From positions 232,493,832 through 232,557,831 of the forward strand of contig NC_090319.1 in NCBI RefSeq assembly GCF_040869045.1: DNA of 64,000 nt. The letters run 5' to 3'. The notes below the pieces were generated by a model. It was not told where the DNA came from, searched no databases, and worked only from the letters and a program-made list of their open reading frames with translations. This DNA is from Eurosta solidaginis. Its lineage: Eukaryota > Arthropoda > Insecta > Diptera > Tephritidae. Shown piece after piece: positions 9,660 to 19,949 of the stretch (the first letter of the stretch is position 1; each line of letters opens with the position of its first letter). Position numbers and translations under genes: made by a program.

Positions 9660-11185
9660 CCGTTAACACGATAACTTGAGTAAATTTTGAGGTAACTTGA
9701 TGAAATTTGGTACGTAGGTTCCTGAGCACTCATCTCAGATCGCTATTTAAAATGAACGATATCGGACTATAACCACGCCCACTTTTTCGATATCGAAAAT
9801 TTCGAAAAACCGAAAAAGTGCGATAATTCATTACCAAAGACAGATAAAGCGACGAAACTTGGTAGATGAGTTGAATTTATGACGCAGAATAGAAAATTAG
9901 TAAAATTTTGGACAATGGGCGTGGCACCGCCCACTTTTAAAAGAAGGTAATTTATAATTTTTGCAAGCTGTAATTTGTCAGTCGTTGAAGATATCATGAT
10001 GAAATTTGGCAGGGACGTTACTCCTATTACTATATGTACGCCTAATAAAAATTAGCAAAATCGGAGAAGGACCACGCCCACTTTAAAAAAAAAAAATTTT
10101 TTAAAGTAAAATTTTAACAAAAAATTTAATATCTTTACAGCATATAAGTAAATTATGTCAACATTCAACTCCAGTAATGACATGGTGCAACAAAATACAA
10201 AAATAAAAGAAAATTTCAAAATGGGCGTGGCTCCGCCCTTTTTCATTTAATTTGTCTAGGATACTTTTAACGCCATAAGTCGAACAAAAATTAACCAATC
10301 CTTTTGAAATTTGATAGGGGCATAGATTTTATGATTTGAACTGTTTTCTGTGAAAACGGGCGAAATCGGTTTATGCCACGCCCAGTTTTTATACACAGTC
10401 GTCCGTCTGTCCTTCCGCATGGCCGTTAACACGATAACTTGAGTAAATTTTGAGGTAACTTGATAACATTTGGTATGTAGCTTCCTGAGCACTCATCTCA
10501 GATCACTATTTAAAATGAACAATATCGGACTATAACCACGCCCACTTTTTCGATATCGAAAATTTCGTAAAACCGAAAAAGTGCGATAATTCATTACCAA
10601 AGACAGATAAAGCGACGAAACTTGGTAGATAAGTTGAATTTATGACGCAGAATGGAAAATTAGTAAAATTTTGGACAATGGGTGTGGCACCGCCCACTTT
10701 TAAAAGAAGGTAATTTAAAATTTTGCAAGCTGTAATTTGTCAGTCGTTGAAGGTATCATGATGAAATTTGGCAGGGACGTTACTCCTATTACTATATGTA
10801 CGCCTAATAAAAATTAGCAAAATCGGAGAAGGACCACGCCCACTTTAAAAAAATTTTTTTTTTTTTTAATTAAAATTTTAACAAAAAATTTAATGTTTAC
10901 AGTATATAATTAAATTATGTCAACATTCAACTCCAGTAATGACATGGTGCAACAAAATACAAAAATAAAAGAAAATTTCAAAATGGGCGTGGCTCCGCCC
11001 TTTTTCATTTAGTTTGTCTAGGATATTTTTACCGCCATAAGTCGAACAAAAATTAACCACTCCTTTTGAAATTTTGTAGGGGCATAGATTTTATGATGTT
11101 AACTGTTTTCTGTGAAAACGGGCGAAATCGGTTTATGCCACGCCCAGTTTTTATACACAGTCGTTCGTCTGTCCTTCCGCATGGC
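9660..11185 (+). repeat. 762-bp tandem duplication inside H3
   Basis: Two near-identical units follow each other. CCCAGTTTTTATACACAGTC occurs at 10381 and again at 11143, and GACAATGGGCGTGGCACCGC at 9911 and, with one change, at 10674, giving a period of about 762 bp. Each unit carries its own paired 'GGGCGTGG/CCACGCCC' blocks. Confidence 0.85.
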
Positions 11186-11569
11186 CGTTAACACGATAAC
11201 TTGAGCAAAAATCGACATATCTTTAATGAACTTAGTTCACGTACTTACTTGAACTCACTTTATTTTGGTATGAAAAATGAACGAAATCCGACAATGACCA
11301 CGCCCACTTTTTCGATATCGAAAATTACGAAAAATGAAAAAAATGCCATAATTCTATACCAAATACGAAAAAAGGGATGAAACATGGTGAGGTAATTGGA
11401 TTGGTTTATTGACATGAAATATAACTTTAGAAAAAACTTTATAAAATGGTTGTGATACCTATCATATTAAGTAGAAGAAAATGAAAAAGTTCCGCAGGGC
11501 GAAATAAAAAACCCTTAAAATCTTGGCAGGTATTACATATATAAATAAATTAGCGGTATCCAACAGATG

Positions 11570-13265
11570 ATGTTCTGTGTCACCCTGGTCCACATTTTGG
11601 TCGCGATCTGGAAAACGCCTTCACATATACAACTACCACCACTCCCTTTTAAAACGCTCATTAATACCTTTAATTTGATACCCATATCGGACAAACACAT
11701 TCTAAAGTCACCCTGGTCCACCTTTATGGCGATATTTCGAAACGGCGTCCACCTATAGAACTAAGGCCCACTCCCTTTTAAAATACTCATTAACACCTTT
11801 CTTTTGATACCCATATTGTACAAACAAATTCTAGGGTCACCCTTGGTCCACCTTTATGGCGATATCTCGAAACGGCGTCCACCTATGGAACTAAGGATTA
11901 CTCCCTTTTAAAATACTCACTAACACCTTTCTTTTGATACCCATATTGTACAAACAAATTCTAGGGTCACCCCTGGTCCACCTTTATGGCGGTATCTCGA
12001 AACGGCGTCCACCTATGGAACTAAGGATTACTCCCTTTTAAAATACTCATTAACACCTTTCATTTGATACCCATATCGTACAAACGCATTCTAGAGTCAA
12101 CCCTGATCCACCTTTATGGCTATATCCGTAAATGGCGTCTACCTATAGAACTATGGCCCACTCCCTCATAAAATACTCTTTAACACCTTTCATTTGATAC
12201 CCATATCGTACAAACGCATTCTAGAGTCACCCCTGGTCCACCTTTATGGCGATATCTCGAAAAGGCGACCACCTATAGAACTAAGGCCCACTCCCTTTTA
12301 AAATACTCATTAACACCATTCGTTTGATGCCCATATTGTACAAACAAATTCTAGGGTCACCCCTGATCCACCTTTGTGTTGATATCTCGAAACGGCGTCC
12401 TCCTATGGAACTAAGGATTACTCCCTTTTAAAATACTCATTAACACCTTTCTTTTGATACCCATATTGTACAAACAAATTCTAGGGTCACACCTGGTCCA
12501 CCTTTGTGGCGATATCTCGAAACGGCGTCTACCTGTGGAATTAAGGATTACTCCCTTTTAAAATACTCATTAACACCTTTCATTTGATACCCATATCGTA
12601 CAAACGCATTCTAGAGTCACCCCTGGTCCACCTTTATGGCGATATCTCGAAAAGGCGACCACCTATACAACTACCACCACTCCCTTTTAAAACCCTCCTT
12701 AATACATTTAATTTGATACCCATATCGTACAAACAAATTCTAGGGTCACACCTGGTCCACCTTTATGGCGATATCTAGAAACGGCATCCACCTGTGGAAC
12801 TAAGCATCACTCCCTTTTAAAATACTCATTAACACCTTTCTTTTGATACCCATATTGTACAAACAAATTCTAGGGTCACCCCTGGTCCACCTTTATGGCG
12901 GTATCTCGAAACTGCGTCCACCTATGGAACTAAGCATCACTCCCTTTTAAAATACTCATTAACACCTTTCTTTTGATACCCATATTGTACAAACAAATTC
13001 TAGGGTCACCCCTGGTCCACCTTTATGGCGATATCTCGAAACGGCGTCCACCTATGGAACTAAGGATTACTCCCTTTTAAAATACTCATTAACACCTTTC
13101 ATTTGATACCCATATCGTACAAACGCATTCTAGAGTCAACCTGATCCACCTTTATGGCTATATCCCTAAACGGCGTCCACCTATAGAACTATGGCCCACT
13201 CCCTCATAAAATACTCTTTAATGCCTTTCATTTGATACGCATGTCATACAAACACATTCCAGGGT
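11570..13265 (-). repeat. 130-bp satellite array in HINE H3
   Basis: About 13 head-to-tail monomers of about 130 bp, reverse-complementary to the arrays at 23455 and 34506. Recurring landmarks are CACCTTTATGGCGATATCTCG, ACTCCCTTTTAAAATACTCA and TTTGATACCCATATCGTACA. Monomers differ by scattered substitutions, and higher-order similarity between alternate monomers is visible (for example CAAACGCATTCTAGAG against CAAACAAATTCTAGGG). Confidence 0.92.
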
Positions 13266-13338
13266 TTCCCTCGGTTCATTTTCCTACTTGGTTATTTTCC
13301 CTTATGTTGTCACCATAGCTCTCAACTGAGTATGTAAT

Positions 13339-13356
13339 GTTCGGTTACACCCGAAC
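13339..13356 (+). other. 3' terminal hairpin of HINE H3
   Basis: GTTCGG and CCGAAC pair around a 6-nt loop, 12 nt upstream of the element's ACTTG end. The same hairpin is at 4425-4442 and inverted at 5415-5432. In Helitron-class elements such a hairpin helps to end rolling-circle transposition. Confidence 0.75.
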
Positions 13357-14222
13357 TTAACCTTCCTTACTTGTTTTTTTTGTATTTGATTTTTGGAAAT
13401 TATAAGGGGCAAGCGAATATTTAATATTAAAGGAATTTCACTATGAAGTCAAGGGAATGTTATGCAATAATTCAAAGGGCAAACTTACCAATTATATTCA
13501 GGCCTGTTCTGAATTCCGGTTCCGATCAATTTATTCGGAATCGAAATGGATTGGTGTTCTCAATTTCGATTCCGACCAAAAATTATCGTTTTGAAAAGTA
13601 TTGCCTCTGAGCAGTCGGAATGAAAATTAATTGGGAGATTAAACACAAATGTTGGGATATTTGTCTTTCAAATAGTTTTTTTTTAATTCTTCGTTTTATT
13701 TGGAAGAGTTATGTGTAGTTTTTTGTTTAAATTTGAGTTAAATATGCATAATAAATCTTCCTTTAAAAACTTCTATCAAGAAATCTATTAGGCAAAGAAA
13801 TCGATGCTGATCGAAATGAACTCGACCTGTTCTGAATTCCGATCCAGCGCATGCGCAGTATTATTCGAAAAACTCATTATTGCCATGTGTAGAGAAAAAA
13901 TATTCGAGTGCCATATTCGAAGAACATAAAATCTAAGCACTTTTATTTTTGGTCCTATGTTTGTTATTCTATTGGCATTATATGAGGAATTATAATAATA
14001 ATTGTTATTATTTATAATTATTATAAAGTAATTGCTAAAATACATCAAAGTAATACAATTTTCGAAAATATTTTCGTCCAATGAATTTGTCACTATAAAA
14101 AGTACGACTAATGGCAACCCTTATTTACTTCGATCAGCTGATATCTATTGCATTGTGTATCATACGAAGTGTGATAAAAATAAATATCTTACAAATAATT
14201 GGGAAAAACAAGAGATTTTGTA

Positions 14223-16190
14223 ATGTAAGTATTCATTTGGCAGTTTTACTTTGCTTTAATTTGTTCCAAATATGGATATATATATGTATGTTCATATATT
14301 TCAGGGGAAAGAAGCGAAACCCAAAGCAGGAAGAAATCCTCTTATCCTTTATGCAAGGCAACGAAGTCATTGCTAAAGGTTTCACTAAAGGGGACAGAGT
14401 GGATGTAGAAGCAAAATGGGGTGAACTAACAAAGTCCCTGAATGCTGTTGGTCCTCCGTGCAAAGATTTGGCTGGTTGGAAAAAGGTAAGGAAGTTTGTT
14501 TGGTCATTCTTTACTTTAGCTCCCAGCGGCTAAGACTCAGCAAAAAATTTGGGAAAAGGGATGGAAAGACGCGTTTTGACCGTATCAATAATTGGAAGTA
14601 CATTTTTTTGTTTCTGTGAACATTTATTGGCACCTTTCTGAGTTGGCTGCATTCGGCCACGATTTAAAAAAAAATAACCCTTAACCGATCCATCACCGGC
14701 TACGCGATATTCAGTATTACTTTGCAGAACAGCTTTCGGTAGTAGTGCAGTTTACAGTACCCACCTTAAAGTTGGGCCAAAATATCAAGTGAGGTGTCAA
14801 AAGACGCGTATTAATCTCGAGAACAATAATCCGGAAAGAAAAATTTTATCTCTGTAGGGAGATATTTGCAGTTGAAGTTGGCGATTTTAATGTGGTTATT
14901 GTTGTGGTTATACCCACAAAAAAAAATTGTGCATCACCGTGGCGGTAGCCACGGTTATACCACACACCCGGACTTGGCATGGCGTAGCCCAGGGTTATTT
15001 TTTATAAGCGCGGCCGAAGGCCGCCAACGCAGAAAGGTGTTCTGCGCTAAAAATACTATGGATCCCACCCCCGGTTTCGGAGGGACCTGGGGTCTTTTTT
15101 CGGGTTTTCGTTAATATCTTTTGAACGGGTAAAAAAAGTTAACTTCCGCTTTCGGATTCTTGATGTAGACGTGAATACGCGTCTTCTGATACCTCACTTG
15201 GCACTTTTGGCCAAAATTTCGGTGGGTACCGTAAACTGCACTATTACCCAGCTTTCTGCACTTTTCGGAATACTCTAAATGTGTGACTACAACAACCAAT
15301 AAAAATTACGGAGTGTTGAACTTTGATTACAAATATCTCGACAGAAATAAAAAATCGCCTTCGGATTATTGATAAGGTCAAACCGCGTATTTTTTGTATA
15401 ACTCCCCCGGCATTTTTGAACGTGTTTTAGCAGTTGTGTACTGTCGCAGAGAATAATCCAAATCTCGATTGCAATTCGCTTATTGTAGTAAAGAATTGTG
15501 GAGGTCCACACCAAAAATACACGATTCCAAAAATGTTTAAAATTGACTTTTAATGCACATCCCTTTCCCTGGCGCCCGCTGCTACTACTATGCTCAGTTC
15601 ATTCAAAAAAACTTTTTTAAATTTACTTAAAATTATAAATAAGTGAATTGTGCTTTTCTGGTGTGGACCTTCACAGTTACTCTTGTTTTCTTTTGGTTTT
15701 ATTTCAACTCTTTTTACAGTCTTGGGTCGATTGGAAGTCCACTATAAAGAAAAAGTTGTCAGATAACCGGCGCGAAGTGAATTCAACTGGTGGTGGACCA
15801 TATTCCCAGCAGCCTATTTCACCGACTGAAGAAGCGATTGCGGTGCTCTGTAGCCTATATAAATCCGTGAATGGTATGGATGGCGTCAGACGCTATGGAC
15901 CCTCACAAGCTCCAACTACAAGCAGCAACCGGGAGCCACATTTGGGAGCTACAATTGAGCCACGAAATACATCGCGTGCACGTCGGCGATCTATTGACAC
16001 TTTTGAGAAAATGTGCATGGAGCAAAATGCTGCATTTGATCGGATTGCCCGTGCATTCGATGAACTGCTAACATTCAAGAAAAAAGAATTGGATATTAAA
16101 GAGCAGGAGGAAAAGGAGAGAAAAAGACATAACGAAAGATTGGAGGAAATAGAGATACTGAAGTTGGAAACTTTACGAAAATTTTTGTAA
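14223..16190 (+). CDS. Myb/SANT-like DNA-binding accessory protein, three exons predicted
   Basis: I predict exons 14223-14224, 14305-14485 and 15720-16190. The introns are GTAAGT...TTTCAG (80 bp) and GTAAGG...TTACAG (1,234 bp). The first splits the ATG, joining AT to GGG, and the second is in phase 0 after GWKK. The product would be 217 residues with no stop. Residues about 5-75 resemble the Myb/SANT-like domain of zeste-type and Harbinger accessory proteins, with the Trp spacing in KWGEL, GWKK and WVDWKS, followed by a GGGPY block. Residues about 165-215 are a charged Lys/Glu-rich probable coiled coil. In PIF/Harbinger elements such a protein helps to bring the transposase to DNA. The split start is inferred and needs cDNA. 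Confidence 0.62.
14530..15560. repeat. nested inverted-repeat sequence inside the large intron
   Basis: Arms at about 14745-14812 and 15173-15242 are inverted copies (GTGCAGTTTACAGTACCCACC on the left, GGTGGGTACCGTAAACTGCA on the right). Both contain ACGCGT next to a GAGGTATCA-like block. Between them is a GC-rich patch with palindromes, such as CGGCCGAAGGCCG at about 15012. It looks like a small non-autonomous element inserted in the intron. No coding is seen. Confidence 0.55.
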
Positions 16191-17297
16191 TTGCAATGCT
16201 AAACCAATGCTGTGAATATCGATCTCTATATGTATATTAGGATGTCCCTTATTTCCCAAGTTGTTTATAAGCAGCACCCGCAAAATTTTGGTTAAGGCCT
16301 CATAAATAATTTAAGAACCAGAAAATTTATTAATTTTTATTATTACTATTAATTTTGTAGAAGTCAATGGGTTACAGGTATTTTTTTTTAGCAATTTTCG
16401 CCTACTTTGGCTTCAGTAAAATTATTTTAATAATTTTTTTATAAATGTATATGTTAGTGAGTGTTAAAAAATTTGTAAATATTAGTTTACAAATTACACA
16501 AAAATTTAAATAATTTTCGGAAAAACTTTTACGTTTGTAGTACTAATCTTGAGTCTATAAAAAAAAATTTTGTAAAGTGTTAGCAAATTTTGCATAAAGT
16601 GTTAACTTTTAATTTACTGTTTGTGTAATATACATATACCCCATTTCATAATCATAAGGTCACTCACGTAGACATGTTCCAATTAAATTAATTGCCAGTT
16701 AGGAGCCGTTCAAATCTGCGTCCTAAACTTTTTAAATATTCTTTTAAAGAAAAAAATGTCTAAAAATTAAAATAGATTTTCGCAGACTTAGGAGTTATAT
16801 CCCTAGAATCTAGAATTTGATGGAGTTTCGGTTTTTTGATTTGAAGTATTTCACAAAAATGTCAACGTTTTTCAAAACTTTTTTCAACTTATTTAAAATT
16901 GTTTATTTAAGGCGTATATTTGCAAGGCTCCTAACTTGGAATTAATTTATACAAAAATTAAAATTTAAACGAAATGATAAACAAAATAAGAACATTTTAA
17001 TATGAGTGACCTGATATGAGAGACTTTGGTTTGGATAGAGATTCGAATCACGAATCAGAAGCATCTTTGAATTGAACGGAGAATCAAATCACAAGCAAAA
17101 TTTTTCTTTTATTTGAACAAATTATTAAAGACACGAATAAAACGATTGTCAATTTAACACTTTAATTTGACCAGCAGTGTACCTGTAAAAACACATGTAT
17201 ATATTTCAGGGACGTTCTTGTTTCAAGAGGAGCCATTAATAATAATACGTAGTTATTGGAATAAAAGTTATAAATCACCATTATCAATATAATCAAT
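16191..17297. other. AT-rich interior of the TIR transposon
   Basis: No gene is seen. A transposase would be expected here or further in, and none is present. Confidence 0.45.
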
Positions 17298-17411
17298 TTA
17301 TTTTACCAAAACTAATAAATATGAGAATTTTTTTATACGATTTTTACGATTCGCACGCACAATAGCACGTCTTCTTGCGTCTGCGCATCCAAAAACCATA
17401 GCTGCAGGCAT
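17298..17411 (-). pseudogene. possible Harbinger transposase N-terminal exon remnant
   Basis: A minus-strand frame of 37 codons starts at 17411 with MPAAMVFGCADARRRAIVRA and a basic stretch (NRKNRIKK), then meets a stop at 17298. The Arg/Lys-rich start resembles the opening of PIF/Harbinger transposases, which are often transcribed opposite to the Myb-like gene, as here. No catalytic DDE part follows. The match is short and the call rests on position and composition. Confidence 0.33.
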
Positions 17412-17973
17412 TTTTTAATTAAAATAAAATTTTATGATATTTAAACCAAAACACATAAACAAAAACAGCTAATTAAACTGGCTATCGAGTCGGAATGAGA
17501 ACGATTCGAAATCGACTTCGAATCAGTTTTTTACAATCGGAATTGAGAACACCAAATAGAAAACGAGTCGAAATCAATGTCGTTTTACTTTTCATTCCGA
17601 GTCGGAATTCAGAACACGCCTGATTATATAGCATATGAGATGAATAGGTAGGGCTTCAGCACTAAATTGGCTGCCCTTTCTTACCGCTGGTTTCTATAAT
17701 CGCCACTTACGCGCACTGATTTTAAAGCGGGATCTTAATAAATATTTTTGTTTGTTAATTTGGCTTTACTTTAGCTACAACCACTCCGAATCAAAGTTCA
17801 ATTTGAAAAGGTTACTTTTCTTTTATTTATTTTTTTAAGACGATGATGTTGACTGTCCTCGATCTCAGCAGGTAGGTAGGTTGAACTGGCCGGTCCATGA
17901 GGACATCACATAGACTGATTGATTCCGTAGTATTACCAGAAGTTTATTTTAACGACCAAACTGAAAAACCCTA

Positions 17974-19059
17974 TCAAAAACCAGGACCTATGTTATGAAA
18001 TAACTCCGTCCTCTTGGCAAATACTAGAAGCTTCCTAGGTCTTAAGCCACTTGCTGCTTCTAGATCTGACAGCTGTATCACTCCTAATAGCTGGAGTGCA
18101 GGACACGAGCACAGAACGTGCTCGATCGTTTCCCCCTCCAACCCGCACTTCCTACATCTGCTATCACTGACCACGCCTAGTTTAAAGGCATGTGACGACA
18201 GAAGGCAGTGTCCAGTCAGAATACCCGTCACGAGTCTACAGTCCTCTCTTTTTAATGATAGGAGCAAATGTGTTGGTCTGAGGTTGTACGACCTACACAT
18301 AATCTTCGACACTTTACAGCCCCGCGCTTGAACCCACGCCTTTGCCGCTTGGTCGATCATGTGCACCTCTCGATTTCGCTTAATCTTGCCCAATCTAAGT
18401 GGGACATCAACGGAGCAAGCTTTAAGGGATGCGCCCTTTTTAGCTAGTTCGTCCGCTTTTTCATTCCCATCTATTCCCATATGCCCTGGGACCCAATATA
18501 GATGTATGCTTCTCCCTATCCCGATTCTCTCCAGAGACTGCTTACACTCTAACACGCATTTAGATGCTATGCTATGCGAGATAATTGCCTTAATTGCTGC
18601 TTGACTGTCAATATAAAAGTTAACACGGTTGCAGCTTAAGCTATTCTCTTCCAGGCTTTCTACTGCTTTGGTTACGGCTAATATTTCCGCTTGGAAAACG
18701 CTACAGTAATCCGGCAGCCTGTAGGATCTGCTTATTTCCGGATCCGCGCAGTATACCGCAGACCCTACTCCTCCCACTACTTTGGAACCATCGGTGTACA
18801 CATGTATCGCCTCGTCCGCCATTTGCGCACCCTTGCGCCAGCCGTCCACCTCTATTGTAGCCTTAAGAGCTCCCTGGAAGCGCAGATAGGGAATCATGTA
18901 GTCTGTTCGTCTTGTCATTGATGACGCTATACTACTATGGCCATATGGTCGGCGCTCAAGCTGCCCCGAAGCACCGAGCCTGGTTGCGGTCGTTAACGCT
19001 TTGTTCTTTGCTACCAGGTTTACAGGTGGGATGTGCAAAATGGCATACAGTGCAGCCAT
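17974..19059 (-). pseudogene. LOA-type RNase H domain and C-terminal Cys/His cluster
   Basis: The 361-codon open frame continues ORF2. RNase H shows all four catalytic acids in context: YTDGSK, FQAEILAVTKAVE, FYIDSQAAIKAI and GNEKADELAKKGA (about residues 90-230). It is followed by CRKCGLEGETIEHVLCSCPAL, a Cys/His cluster often found at the C-terminus of this group. RNase H removes template RNA during reverse transcription. The domain is intact but downstream of a broken RT, so it would not be translated. Confidence 0.85.
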
Positions 19060-19949
19060 CGGATTGTTTTCAGGGCTCCCGTAATTCTAAGCATCGATAG
19101 TCTGCATACCCCCTCTAATTTTTTGAGGTATGTTGTTTTTTGTGTGGCTTTCCACCAAACAAGAACTCCATAGTATAGAATAGGGCTTACAATCGCTGTA
19201 AAAACCCAATGAGAAAGAGAGGGCGATAGGCCCCACGTACACCCCAGCATTCTTTTACATGCATAGAGTGCCGTTGAGGCCTTCTTGACCCTATCCTCCA
19301 CGTTGAGTTTCCATGACAGCTTACTGTCTAGGATGATTCCTAAATATTTTGTGCAAGGTTTCTCCTGTAAGGTCACCCCTCCTAACTTAGGCCTGGTCCA
19401 ATTTGGGACCTTGTACCTCTTTGTAAACAAGACCATATCCGTCTTCTCCGCATTGACTTTCAATCCGACATTAGATGCCCAGGTATGAATATCGCGAAGC
19501 GCCCGATCCATCAAAGAACTAATCGTTGGATGGCACTTTCCACCACCAGCCGATCCATCTGATTAAGGCAGGATGTACTTTAATGTAATTAAGACCATCC
19601 ATAATCGCCCATTTTGCAACATTATTGAAAGCCCCGGCAATGTCCAAGAAGACTCCTAGAGCATACTCCTTATATTCCAGGGATTTCTCTATGCTTATTA
19701 CCACCCTATGCAATGCGGTGTCTACCGACTTGCCTTTGTGTACGCATGTTGTGTTGTGGAGAGCAGCTTTTCATCCACGTTGGACTTTATGTACACATCT
19801 ATCAGCCTCTCAAAGGTTTTGAGCAGAAATGATGTTAAGCTAATGGGTCTATAGTCTTTGGGATACACGTGACGATCTTCCCCGCCTTTGGTAGCAAAGA
19901 TACACGAGCAGTTCTCCAAGAGTGCGGTACATGATTCAGTCGTATGCAC
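19020..19949 (-). pseudogene. LOA-type RT, core deleted
   Basis: Three minus-strand pieces continue the RT: YRPISLTSFLLKTFERL (about 19850), EYALGVFLDIAGAFNNV (about 19640) and, after the break, LRDIHTWASNVGLKVNAEKT to the thumb region (19020-19514). Compared with the second LOA copy, about 185-190 bp are missing at about 19541. They correspond to 47867-48050 and include the GTPQGG and YADD blocks. Without the catalytic aspartates this RT cannot work. Confidence 0.82.

Larger units (their letters stand above)
9485..13373 (+). mobile_element. Helentron-type element, complete, with satellite array, copy H3
   Basis: The 5' end ATACTCAGTTGAGCAGAGCTC at about 9489 is matched at the 3' end by GCTCTCAACTGAGTATG (13317-13333), a subterminal inverted repeat. 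Then follow the hairpin GTTCGG-TTACAC-CCGAAC (13339-13356) and the terminus ACTTG (13369-13373). A (GTCC)n tract sits at 9632-9662. 'GGGCGTGG' blocks recur between 9770 and 11310, and a 130-bp monomer array fills 11570-13265. At 3.9 kb it is long for a DINE-1-like element, because of a 762-bp internal duplication and the array. There is no Rep/helicase coding, so it would depend on an autonomous Helentron. Confidence 0.78.
13498..17623. mobile_element. TIR DNA transposon, PIF/Harbinger-like, with accessory gene
   Basis: The ends are inverted copies: TCAGGCCTGTTCTGAATTCCG from 13498, and its near-perfect complement ending at 17623 with one mismatch. Both arms continue with diverged repeats of GATTCCGA/TCGGAAT type. 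TTATAT at 13492-13497 and 17624-17629 could be the target duplication, but Harbinger elements usually duplicate 3 bp (often TWA), so either the class or the edge is uncertain. Inside are an intact spliced Myb/SANT-like gene (14223-16190) and, near the right end, a possible transposase N-terminus on the other strand. There is no full transposase, so this would be an internally deleted copy. Confidence 0.66.

Noticed and set aside
13788..14117. 109-codon minus-strand frame as a membrane protein
   Set aside because: Its hydrophobic, Asn/Tyr-rich run comes from AT-rich DNA in the arm of a TIR transposon.
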